Positions 7,278 to 14,978 of a stretch of DNA of 33,971 nucleotides are shown piece after piece. Position 1 is the first letter of the stretch. Each line of letters starts with the position of its first letter. The notes beneath the pieces were generated by a model. It had not been told where the DNA came from and did not search any database. It was given only the letters and a program-made list of their open reading frames with translations. This stretch comes from Candidatus Mediterraneibacter surreyensis (lineage in GTDB: Bacteria; Bacillota; Clostridia; Lachnospirales; Lachnospiraceae), in contig DWYB01000011.1 of NCBI GenBank assembly GCA_019118885.1, forward strand, positions 1 to 33,971. Direction: 5' to 3'. The position numbers and the translations under genes are program-made.

Positions 7278-9752
7278 ATGTTCAGCAAAGGATTTGAGAA
7301 AGAAACATTTAAGCAGACGGTAAAGGATAACATCAGAACCCTTTACAGAAAAACAATCGAGGAAGCGACGCCGCAGCAGCTTTTTCAGGCTGTATCCTAC
7401 GCGGTAAAGGACGTGATCTTTGACGACTGGTTCGCAACACAGAAAGCGTATGACGAAGCAGATGCCAAGACAGTTTACTATATGTCAATGGAATTCCTGA
7501 TGGGCCGTGCGCTGGGAAACAACCTGATCAACATGAGAGCTTACAAAGAAGTTCAGGAAGCGCTGGATGAGATGGGCATTGACCTGAATGTCATCGAGGA
7601 TCAGGAGCCGGATGCGGCACTTGGAAACGGCGGTCTGGGAAGACTTGCAGCCTGCTTCCTCGACTCACTGGCTACTCTGAACTATCCGGCATACGGATGC
7701 GGTATCCGTTACCGCTACGGTATGTTCAAGCAGAAGATCGAGAACGGATACCAGAAAGAAGTACCGGATGACTGGTTAAGAGAGGGCAATCCGTTTGAGT
7801 TGCGAAGAGAAGAGTATGCAAAAGAAGTACGTTTCGGCGGAAATATCCGATTTGAAAAAGATCCTGAAACAGGAAAGGATATCTTTATTCAGGAGAACTA
7901 CGAGTCTGTACTTGCAATCCCGTATGATATGCCGATCGTCGGATATGGCAACCATGTAGTAAATACACTGCGTGTGTGGGACGCCAAGGCGATCACGGAC
8001 TTTAAGCTGGATGAGTTCGACAGAGGAAATTACCATAAGGCAGTAGAGCAGGAGAACCTTGCAAAACTGATCGTTGACGTCCTCTACCCGAACGATAACC
8101 ACTATTCAGGAAAAGAGCTCCGTCTGAAACAGCAGTACTTCTTCATCTCTGCAAGTCTTCAGGCGCTGATCGCAAAATATAAGAAGAAACACAGCGATGT
8201 CCGCAAGCTTTATGAGAAAGTCGTGATCCAGATGAACGATACACATCCGACAGTTGCGGTTCCGGAGCTGATGCGTCTTCTGATCGACCAGGAAGGACTG
8301 AACTGGGATGAGGCATGGGATGTAACGACAAAGACCTGTGCATATACGAACCATACGATCATGGCCGAGGCTCTTGAAAAATGGCCGATCGACCTGTTCT
8401 CCAAACTGCTTCCGCGTATCTACCAGATCGTACAGGAGATCGACCGCCGCTTCCTCATCAAAGTCCGCGAGATGTATCCGGGTAACGAGGAGAAGGTTAA
8501 GAAAATGGCGATCCTCATGGACGGACAGGTGCGCATGGCAAATATGGCGATCATCGCAGGCTTCTCTGTAAACGGTGTTGCAAAACTCCACACAGAGATC
8601 CTGAAGCATCAGGAGCTGAAAGATTTCTATGAGATGATGCCGGAGAAGTTCAATAACAAGACAAACGGTATTACACAGAGAAGATTCCTCGCTCACGGCA
8701 ATCCGCTGCTTGCAGACTGGATCACAAATAAGATCGGAGACGGCTGGGTTACAGATCTTTCACAGATCGCTAAACTGAAACCGTATGTGGATGACGACAC
8801 TGCAAGACGCGAGTTTATGGAGATCAAGTATAAGAACAAAGTACGTCTTGCAAAATATATCAAAGAGCACAACGGAATTGATGTGGATCCGCGTTCTATC
8901 TTTGACGTACAGGTAAAACGTCTCCATGAGTATAAGCGTCAGCTTCTTAATATCCTGCATATTATGTATCTGTACAATCAGATCAAAGAGCATCCGGAAC
9001 GGAGCTTCTATCCGAGAACATTTATCTTCGGAGCCAAAGCGGCAGCAGGATACTTAAGAGCAAAAGAGACGATCAAGCTGATCAACTCTGTGGCAGAGGT
9101 TGTTAACAATGACCGCAGCATCAACGGCAAACTGAAAGTCGTATTTATCGAAGACTACCGTGTATCCAACGGAGAGATCATCTTTGCGGCGGCAGATGTC
9201 AGCGAGCAGATCTCAACAGCTTCCAAGGAGGCGTCAGGTACAGGCAACATGAAGTTCATGCTGAACGGTGCGCCGACACTGGGAACAATGGATGGAGCAA
9301 ATGTAGAGATCGTACAGGAAGTCGGCGAAGAGAATGCATTCATCTTCGGACTGAGCTCGGAAGAAGTTATCAACTACGAGAAAAACGGCGGCTACAATCC
9401 TCAGGATATCTATTTCAATGACTGGGAGCTGAAACGTGTGGTAGACCAGCTGATGGACGGCACATATTCTCACGGCGACCATAATATGTATATTAACCTG
9501 TACAACTCACTGCTCAATACACAGTGCACAGACAGAGCGGATATGTACTTTATCCTTAAAGATTTCCGCTCTTACGCAGAAGCGCAGAAGAGAGTAGAAG
9601 AGGCTTACAGAGACCAGCAGAGATGGTCAAGGATGGCTATGATGCAGACTGCATGCAGCGGCAAATTCTCATCCGACCGTACCATCGAGGAATATGTAAG
9701 AGACATATGGCATCTTGAAAAAGTAGAGGTTCCGGCAGGAGAGGACGAATAG
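7278..9752 (+). CDS. glgP: Glycogen/maltodextrin phosphorylase
   Basis: The 824-residue GT35 enzyme releases glucose 1-phosphate from alpha-1,4-glucans using pyridoxal phosphate. Family signatures visible are YYMSMEFLMGRALGNNL near the N-terminus, NGGLGRLAACFLDS, TNGITQRRFL, and the PLP motif EASGTGNMKFMLNGAPTLGT, whose lysine is residue 659. Length is normal. ATG 7278 follows a GGAAGG ribosome site inside the end of ileS and gives the usual N-terminus; the longer in-frame start at 7233 would overlap ileS. The 4-nt gap suggests cotranscription with ileS, an unusual pairing for a storage-polymer enzyme, so a separate internal promoter is possible though not obvious. Confidence 0.96.
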   Translation: MFSKGFEKETFKQTVKDNIRTLYRKTIEEATPQQLFQAVSYAVKDVIFDDWFATQKAYDEADAKTVYYMSMEFLMGRALGNNLINMRAYKEVQEALDEMGIDLNVIEDQEPDAALGNGGLGRLAACFLDSLATLNYPAYGCGIRYRYGMFKQKIENGYQKEVPDDWLREGNPFELRREEYAKEVRFGGNIRFEKDPETGKDIFIQENYESVLAIPYDMPIVGYGNHVVNTLRVWDAKAITDFKLDEFDRGNYHKAVEQENLAKLIVDVLYPNDNHYSGKELRLKQQYFFISASLQALIAKYKKKHSDVRKLYEKVVIQMNDTHPTVAVPELMRLLIDQEGLNWDEAWDVTTKTCAYTNHTIMAEALEKWPIDLFSKLLPRIYQIVQEIDRRFLIKVREMYPGNEEKVKKMAILMDGQVRMANMAIIAGFSVNGVAKLHTEILKHQELKDFYEMMPEKFNNKTNGITQRRFLAHGNPLLADWITNKIGDGWVTDLSQIAKLKPYVDDDTARREFMEIKYKNKVRLAKYIKEHNGIDVDPRSIFDVQVKRLHEYKRQLLNILHIMYLYNQIKEHPERSFYPRTFIFGAKAAAGYLRAKETIKLINSVAEVVNNDRSINGKLKVVFIEDYRVSNGEIIFAAADVSEQISTASKEASGTGNMKFMLNGAPTLGTMDGANVEIVQEVGEENAFIFGLSSEEVINYEKNGGYNPQDIYFNDWELKRVVDQLMDGTYSHGDHNMYINLYNSLLNTQCTDRADMYFILKDFRSYAEAQKRVEEAYRDQQRWSRMAMMQTACSGKFSSDRTIEEYVRDIWHLEKVEVPAGEDE

Positions 9753-9762
9753 GAGGCATCTT

Positions 9763-10566
9763 ATGGATTTTGGTTATAATTACGGATATGAGTATAACTA
9801 CGATTATCCCTCATATGTAAACAGTAACGGTTCATTATTTGCTGCACTGATGTATATTTATCTGATCATACTGACAGTGATCGCTATTTTTGCACTTGCA
9901 AGTTACATCTTTCATTCCATCGGGTTGTATACGATTGGAAAGAGGATGGGAAGAGAACATGCATGGCTGGCTTTCATACCGTATGCAAGAGATTATTTTC
10001 ACGGTGAACTTGCAGGCGAGATATCACTGAAGAATAAGAGTATTAAAAATCCTGGCATTTGGAAATTGGTTTTACCTATCATCTACAGCGCTGTGGCAGG
10101 TATCCTGATCGTGCTTGTGGTGATTGCCGGGATCGGAGCGGGCGTCGCAACGGGAACGAATCGCGGAATGGGCGGATTCGCCGCTATTATTTCCTCCTTG
10201 ATCGGCGTATATGTACTGATCCTTGTATTGGCTGTTGCATATACCGCGGTATATTCCGTGCTGAGAGTTCTGATAGACATTCAGATTTACGAGAGATTTA
10301 CTACACGTAATATGGCAGTGGTACACTCTGTTCTTTCGGCTATCTTACCGCTTTATGAATCAATCTGCTTCTTTGTTATGAGGAACAGAGATTTCAATCC
10401 GGGCATGAGACCGGCGCCGCATATCGCGCCGCCGCCTGTACCGCCTGTAACACCTGTGCCGCCGGAGAATCCGCTTCCTGTTCAAGGAGCTGATCCGGCA
10501 TCAGACAAGAAAGACGATGCGGCACAGCCTCCGATCGGGGAAGAAACAGATCATAAAACAGAATAA
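9763..10566 (+). CDS. Multi-pass membrane protein with proline-rich tail
   Basis: I do not recognise a named family. The 267-residue protein has a Tyr/Asn-rich N-terminus, then about four membrane segments (roughly residues 24-50, 100-125, 138-168 and 185-205), and a cytoplasmic-type segment IGKRMGREHAWLAFIPYARDYF between the first two. The tail from about 215 is Pro-rich (APPPVPPVTPVPPENP) and acidic at the end. AGGAGG lies 7 nt before ATG 9763 and only 10 nt separate it from glgP, so it is probably the last gene of the ileS-glgP transcript. A terminator-like hairpin follows at 10575. No catalytic motif is visible. Confidence 0.8.
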   Translation: MDFGYNYGYEYNYDYPSYVNSNGSLFAALMYIYLIILTVIAIFALASYIFHSIGLYTIGKRMGREHAWLAFIPYARDYFHGELAGEISLKNKSIKNPGIWKLVLPIIYSAVAGILIVLVVIAGIGAGVATGTNRGMGGFAAIISSLIGVYVLILVLAVAYTAVYSVLRVLIDIQIYERFTTRNMAVVHSVLSAILPLYESICFFVMRNRDFNPGMRPAPHIAPPPVPPVTPVPPENPLPVQGADPASDKKDDAAQPPIGEETDHKTE

Positions 10567-10574
10567 AGTCAGAG

Positions 10575-10615
10575 CAGCCTTTCATATATTTATTGATATA
10601 TGGAGGGCTGTTTTT
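10575..10615 (+). terminator. Terminator-like hairpin that contains the next gene's ribosome site
   Basis: Positions 10575-10589 and 10596-10610 can form a continuous 15-bp stem allowing two U-G wobbles, followed by five T (10611-10615). The 3' arm contains GGAGGG (10602-10607), the only Shine-Dalgarno sequence for the gene starting at 10616, whose ATG follows the T-run directly. Confidence 0.75.
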
Positions 10616-11605
10616 ATGAACCGGTATGCAATCGAACAGAAATTTAAATCCGTGGCAGCATTTCTTATAATCCTTATCCTGCTGCCCTATATTGTCTCTG
10701 TATTTGTAAACGGAGCCGACTTAAGAGAAGGGGATGGAGGCTCTTTTTATGTGAAAGTGAAAGTGCCCGAGACAGAAGAGGCGGACGGGGTGACAGAACT
10801 GAACTGGACGGATTATCTGGCCGGGATCCTGGCGGAAGAAATATCAAAGGACAGCGAACCGGAAGCCATGAAAGCTCAGGCAATCCTGATCCGTACCCAG
10901 ATATACAGGGCGGCGGATAATTCAGAAGATAAGATCCTTACGGAGAGCTATCTGTCCCGCGAGGAGATGGAAGATGAATGGGGATCAGAGAACTACCGGA
11001 AATATTATGACAAATATATCCGGGCGGTTGAAGAGACGGACGATACCGTACTTATGTATAATGACGCTTATGCATGGACTCCCTTTCATCAGTCCAGCTG
11101 CGGGAAGACAAGAAGTGCACAAGAAGTGATGGGAACAAAAGAATATCCTTATATAGCGGTCAGGGAATGCCCGGCTGACAAGGAAGCGGACAAGGAGATA
11201 CAGACCTTTGTATTTTCTTATCCGGAGATACAGAAATTGTGCAGAGATTTCCTTGTAGCGGAGGAAAACGGCGAGAAAGCCGCCCAGGGATATACGTTTG
11301 AGGATTTCGAGATCAAATCACAGGACTCGGCAGGATATGTGAGCGAATTGCGGATCGGGGAGACAATATGCACAGGGGATCAGTTCCGGGATGCGCTGTC
11401 GCTTCCGTCGAGCGCATTTTCTCTCAGTGAAGAGGGAGAAGACAGTATCAAGATCACGACGACCGGGAAAGGACACGGTCTCGGGATGAGTCTGTGGACG
11501 GCGGAACAGATGGCCGAGGAAGGAAAAAACTGCGAAGAAATCCTTGCTTTCTTTTTTGAAGGAACAGAATTAAGAAAAGATATTCAGGAGACGGAGATCT
11601 TCTGA
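10616..11605 (+). CDS. spoIID: Stage II sporulation protein D (SpoIID/LytB domain)
   Basis: The 329-residue protein has an N-terminal membrane anchor (about residues 13-32) and a SpoIID domain outside the membrane. SpoIID is the lytic transglycosylase of the engulfment complex that remodels septal peptidoglycan around the forespore. The SpoIID motifs are LAGILAEEISKDSEPEAMKA with the candidate catalytic Glu, ILIRTQIYR, TPFHQSSCGKT and the C-terminal GKGHGLGMSLWTAEQMAEEG. Length is normal. The start is fixed by GGAGGG and by the anchor. The spoIIQ-like gene follows, the usual clostridial order. The ribosome site is buried in a terminator-like stem, so translation probably depends on transcript form. 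Confidence 0.9.
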   Translation: MNRYAIEQKFKSVAAFLIILILLPYIVSVFVNGADLREGDGGSFYVKVKVPETEEADGVTELNWTDYLAGILAEEISKDSEPEAMKAQAILIRTQIYRAADNSEDKILTESYLSREEMEDEWGSENYRKYYDKYIRAVEETDDTVLMYNDAYAWTPFHQSSCGKTRSAQEVMGTKEYPYIAVRECPADKEADKEIQTFVFSYPEIQKLCRDFLVAEENGEKAAQGYTFEDFEIKSQDSAGYVSELRIGETICTGDQFRDALSLPSSAFSLSEEGEDSIKITTTGKGHGLGMSLWTAEQMAEEGKNCEEILAFFFEGTELRKDIQETEIF

Positions 11606-11694
11606 CAAAGTTACATGCAATTTTCATAAATCTTTTGAAAGACCCGGAATAATACGGTCATTTTCTGGCAAAAATATAGCCAGAGGTGATGACA

Positions 11695-12513
11695 ATGAAT
11701 AAGAATGAAAGACCGTCTTTCCTGAAGGGAAAGGGCGCTGCCGTCGGCATTGTGATCTGCTTTGTAGCTGTCATAGCACTGGTTGGGGCATATACGTTCA
11801 GCAACTATCAGAGAGATATTGATGAGCAGATGGCAAAAGCCGAGGAACAGGCGGAGAAACTTACAGAAGATATGGATACAGATACGGAAGATTCAACCGG
11901 AGAGACAACAGAAGAAACGACCACAGACGACATTGTTCTGCCGGAAACGGACACTGACTTGACGGATGATCCGGAAGGCGGGCAGCAGGGCGGCTCAGAG
12001 GAAAACGCAAACGGTACAGATTCACAGAACAGTACAGGAGAAAATGCCGGTGCTGGCGACGGATCATCGGTTACTGCCGGAAATACATCAGGCGTATGGT
12101 TCAGCGAGGACAGTACTCTCGCATGGCCCGCCAGCGGAGCAGTGATCATGAGCTACAGTATGGATCAGACAGTATTCTTCCAGACCCTGGAGCAGTATAA
12201 GTATAATCCGGCGATGATCATCAGCGGTGAAGTGGGAGAGACCATAGGCGCATCGGCAGCGGGGATCGTGACCAATATCGAGGAGACGGCGCAGACCGGT
12301 ACTACAGTTACCCTTGATATGGGAAATGGATACAGCGCCGTGTACGGTCAGCTCAGTGACGTACCTGTGGCTGTCGGCGATTATGTCGGGGCAGGCGAAT
12401 CCCTTGGCACATTGAGCGAACCTACGAAATACTACAGCGTAGAAGGACCGAATCTTTATTTTGAGGTGCTTAAAGACGGAGAACCGGTGGATCCGATGGA
12501 CTTTATGGAGTAG
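11695..12513 (+). CDS. spoIIQ: SpoIIQ-like protein with degenerate M23 (LytM) domain
   Basis: The 272-residue protein has one membrane segment (about residues 14-34), a long acidic Thr/Asp/Glu-rich linker (about 50-140) and a C-terminal LytM-like beta domain (about 145-272). In sporulating Firmicutes SpoIIQ is the forespore membrane partner of SpoIIIAH. The zinc ligands of active M23 peptidases appear lost: the first His/Asp motif reads NPAMIISG, the YGHL position is YGQL and the HLHFE position is NLYFE. The domain is therefore probably structural. AGAGG is 8 nt before ATG 11695. A possible sporulation promoter (TCATA at 11624, GGAATAATA at 11646) is weak. Position just after spoIID supports the call. 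Confidence 0.85.
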   Translation: MNKNERPSFLKGKGAAVGIVICFVAVIALVGAYTFSNYQRDIDEQMAKAEEQAEKLTEDMDTDTEDSTGETTEETTTDDIVLPETDTDLTDDPEGGQQGGSEENANGTDSQNSTGENAGAGDGSSVTAGNTSGVWFSEDSTLAWPASGAVIMSYSMDQTVFFQTLEQYKYNPAMIISGEVGETIGASAAGIVTNIEETAQTGTTVTLDMGNGYSAVYGQLSDVPVAVGDYVGAGESLGTLSEPTKYYSVEGPNLYFEVLKDGEPVDPMDFME

Positions 12514-12580
12514 AGGAATTCGTGTTTGTTCCAGAGATCATGTAATAATTCGAACAAAAAATGTCAGATGTAAAGCGGAC

Positions 12581-12768
12581 GCAGAAAAAAGGGGAACTGC
12601 ATCGCCATGCCGGCCCGCTCTACCTCAAAGATTTGAATGGATGTAACGGGGAAAGAAAATGCTCGTTCATTGGAACTCCCATCTCCTTTCCCCTAACATC
12701 CAGAACAAATGCTTTTCGGAACGCTCCTGCCTTGATGCATGGCTCACACAGTTCCCCTTTTTTTCTGC
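12581..12768 (+). repeat. Structured repeat family 2, copy 1
   Basis: This 188-bp foldback has terminal arms 12581-12599 and 12749-12768 (complementary except one bulge). Inner helices are GCCATGC/GCATGGC (12604-12610 and 12737-12743), GGATGT/ACATCC (12639-12644 and 12696-12701) and GGGGAAAG/CTTTCCCC (12648-12655 and 12686-12693). The apical loop includes CTCGTTCATTGGAACTC. The inverted copy at 12950 keeps the loop and flanking blocks but has different complementary helices. It lies in the 857-bp gap between spoIIQ and the ATPase gene. No family recognised. Confidence 0.75.
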
Positions 12769-12949
12769 TATTCCATCCAGTCTGAACATTTTTCTGTCCG
12801 GTCCTTACAAAGATTTCTAAACAAATACTCATAAAAACAAGACGAGAGCAGAGCTTAATCGAGAAAGCATCCTTTTCTTCCTGCTTTTATGAATGTTTGT
12901 TTATAGGATGTACTGCGGATAACCAGAAAATCTGACGTCTGATGCGCCA

Positions 12950-13135
12950 GCTGTGAGAAGCGGATACTGTATAAGCCATGCATTAAGGCAGGAGCGTTCC
13001 GAATACACCTGGTTCTCCCTGTTAGAAAAAGAAATACGAGTTCCAATGGACGAGTATTTTCTTTTTCGTTACAGGGATTCCAGGGGATGAGGAGGAGCGG
13101 GCCGGCATGGCGTTACAGTATCCGCTTTTCACAGC
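12950..13135 (-). repeat. Structured repeat family 2, copy 2 (inverted)
   Basis: This 186-bp foldback has 22-bp terminal arms (12950-12971 and 13114-13135, 21 of 22 complementary). On the minus strand it shares with copy 1 GCCATGCCGGCCCGCTC, CTCGTCCATTGGAACTC and CGGAACGCTCCTGCCTT, plus GCGGACGC just outside the arm. The inner helices differ: CCCTGT/ACAGGG replaces GGATGT/ACATCC, and GAAAAAG/CTTTTTC replaces GGGGAAAG/CTTTCCCC. The 181 bp between the copies hold no gene that I can support. Confidence 0.75.
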
Positions 13136-13233
13136 GTCCGCAATTCAAATTAGTTCGCTTTTCTGTCTTTTAGCAGAACAATCTATACAACAAACACGAA
13201 TTTCCATTGCCAAACCGGAACAAACAGGAAAGG

Positions 13234-13353
13234 CGAATCTCACGGAATAAAAATACAAAATCATACGGAATGAAAATAGAAAATTACTCGTAATATAAAT
13301 CAAAAATTTTACAGAATGAAATTGCAAAATCTCACGGAATGAATTATAATATA
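13234..13353 (+). repeat. Five imperfect 22-24 bp tandem repeats over a promoter
   Basis: Units start at about 13234, 13256, 13279, 13301 and 13325, with consensus near CAAAATCTCACGGAATGAAA. The spacing is about two DNA turns, so the core ACGGAATGA recurs on one face of the helix. The last unit lies across the -35/-10 region of the ATPase gene, which suggests an operator array. Confidence 0.75.
13322..13350 (+). promoter_or_regulatory. Promoter of the DUF4143-type ATPase gene
   Basis: TTGCAA (13322-13327), a 17-bp spacer and TATAAT (13345-13350) are followed by CAGGAGGA before ATG 13371. Repeat unit 5 occupies the spacer. Confidence 0.75.
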
Positions 13354-13370
13354 CACAGGAGGATTGCGTC

Positions 13371-14648
13371 ATGGAGAAGACAAGATATAGACCGCGCATC
13401 ATTGATAATAAGATTGAAGAGTATCTGGGTGTGTTCGGCGCACTCTGCATAGAGGGACCTAAGTGGTGCGGGAAGACGTGGACATCATCCTTTCACAGCA
13501 GAAGTGAGATTTATCTGGGAGATCCGGCGGGCAATTTTCAGAACAGGAGTCTTGCCGAGTTAAGCCCGGAGCTGGTTCTGCAGGGAGACGCTCCCCGTCT
13601 GATTGACGAGTGGCAGGAAGTGCCGCCGTTGTGGGATGCCGTGAGATTTCATGTGGATCAGAGCAGTGAGAAAGGACTTTTTATCTTAGCGGGATCATCA
13701 ACCCCGAATCACAAGGGGATACTTCACAGTGGCGCAGGGCGCATCGCAAGGATTCGAATGCGCCCCATGTCTCTGTATGAGTCTGGGGACTCCAGCGGTA
13801 AGGTTTCTCTGGAAGAACTGTGTGCAGACAGGATGGAGTCTGTTATGACAGGAGAAGTTCGGCTGACAGACCTGATCGGTTACATCCTGCGCGGGGGATG
13901 GCCGGCAGGCCTAGGCCTTCCGGTAAAAGAAGCGTCGCTTCTGCCCCAGCAGTATCTTAACGCTATTGTGGATGATGACGTGTACAGGATTGATGGGGTG
14001 AAGCGTGATACTACAAAGATCCGGCTGCTCCTTCGCTCCCTGGCGCGAAACGAGAGTACCACGGCGACGAACCGCTCGCTGAAAAACGATGTGAAAGAAA
14101 AAGACGACGAAGATATCGATGTGGATACGATCGCATCCTATCTGGATATATTCTCCCGGCTGTTCCTGATTGAGAATCAGCAGCCCTTCTCCTCGAAGAT
14201 CCGTTCATCAGTCAGAGTGAAACAGGCGGAGAAGCGACATTTTGCAGATCCGTCCCTTGCGGCGGCTCTTTTAGGCGCAACAGAGGAGAAACTTCTGGGA
14301 GATCTCAATACACTTGGATTTTTATTTGAGGCATTGTGCGAGAGAGATCTGAGGATTTACGCCGATGCATTTGGGGGGAGGCTTTACCACTATCAGGATT
14401 ATCGGAACCGTGAAATTGACGCGGTGATACAGCTTCCGGGCGGAGAATGGTGCGCATTTGAGATAAAGCTTGGCGCGAACCAGATTGACGAGGCGGCGGC
14501 AGTTCTGGTGAAATTGAAAAATGATATTGCAAAAGAGCCGGGAGGCATACCGCCGAAGGTCCTCTGTGTGGTGTGCGGAATGAGTAATGCGGCCTACAAA
14601 CGCGCTGACGGGGTATATGTAGTTCCTATAACGGCGCTTCGCGAGTAA
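13371..14648 (+). CDS. AAA_14 / DUF4143 ATP-binding protein
   Basis: The 425-residue protein belongs to the large family of ATPases with an N-terminal AAA_14 domain and a C-terminal DUF4143 region related to restriction-like nuclease folds. Walker A is GPKWCGKT (residues 29-36), Walker B is RLIDEW (about 76-81) and LFILAGSST fits the sensor strand. The C-terminal REIDAVIQL ... CAFEIKLG resembles the D...ExK core of PD-(D/E)XK enzymes. The role of the family is poorly known; it is common in gut and oral anaerobes, often as multiple paralogues with variable neighbours. CAGGAGGA is 9 nt before the start. The upstream tandem repeats suggest tight, possibly self-made, control. Confidence 0.85.
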   Translation: MEKTRYRPRIIDNKIEEYLGVFGALCIEGPKWCGKTWTSSFHSRSEIYLGDPAGNFQNRSLAELSPELVLQGDAPRLIDEWQEVPPLWDAVRFHVDQSSEKGLFILAGSSTPNHKGILHSGAGRIARIRMRPMSLYESGDSSGKVSLEELCADRMESVMTGEVRLTDLIGYILRGGWPAGLGLPVKEASLLPQQYLNAIVDDDVYRIDGVKRDTTKIRLLLRSLARNESTTATNRSLKNDVKEKDDEDIDVDTIASYLDIFSRLFLIENQQPFSSKIRSSVRVKQAEKRHFADPSLAAALLGATEEKLLGDLNTLGFLFEALCERDLRIYADAFGGRLYHYQDYRNREIDAVIQLPGGEWCAFEIKLGANQIDEAAAVLVKLKNDIAKEPGGIPPKVLCVVCGMSNAAYKRADGVYVVPITALRE

Positions 14649-14663
14649 GAAGAGGTGGCGGAC

Positions 14664-14909
14664 GTGAATTATACATATATTGTCAAATGCAGTGACGGTT
14701 CGCTCTACACCGGCTGGACGAATGATCTGGAGAAGAGGATCAAAGCCCACAACGACGGAAAAGGCGCGAAATATACAAAATCCCGCAGGCCGGTAGTTCT
14801 GGCTTATTATGAGGAATTTCACACGAAGGAAGAAGCGATGCGCCGGGAGTGGGAGATCAAGCAGATGACGAGAGAGCAGAAAATGAAAATGATCCGGGAA
14901 GACCATTGA
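14664..14909 (+). CDS. GIY-YIG nuclease-superfamily protein (UPF0213/YhbQ type)
   Basis: The 81-residue protein is a single GIY-YIG domain. The two sheet motifs read YTYIV and SLYTGWTND, followed by the catalytic-type Arg in LEKRIKAHN, KYTKSRRPV, and Glu in the EAMRREWEIK helix. These all match the small YhbQ/UPF0213 group, thought to act on damaged or structured DNA. The GTG at 14664 is preferred over GTG 14655 because AGAGGTGG then sits at ribosome-site distance and the protein starts as V/M-NYTYIVKC, usual for the family. It follows the ATPase gene by 15 nt and is probably cotranscribed. A short inverted repeat around the stop (ATGGTCTTCCCGG type, about 14890-14930) may act as terminator. 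Confidence 0.9.
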   Translation: MNYTYIVKCSDGSLYTGWTNDLEKRIKAHNDGKGAKYTKSRRPVVLAYYEEFHTKEEAMRREWEIKQMTREQKMKMIREDH

Positions 14910-14978
14910 CCAAATGGCTTTCCGGATCATTTTTACTGCTCTGCCATATAAATTACATTGGTAGAGAGAAGATTGCAA

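Noticed and set aside
11624-11654. Sigma-F/G promoter for spoIIQ
   Set aside because: TCATA and GGAATAATA are suggestive, but the 17-bp spacing differs from the sigma-F consensus; kept only as a remark in the spoIIQ entry.
12561-13046. Short frames on both strands between spoIIQ and the ATPase gene
   Set aside because: They lie wholly in family 2 foldbacks and lack ribosome sites.
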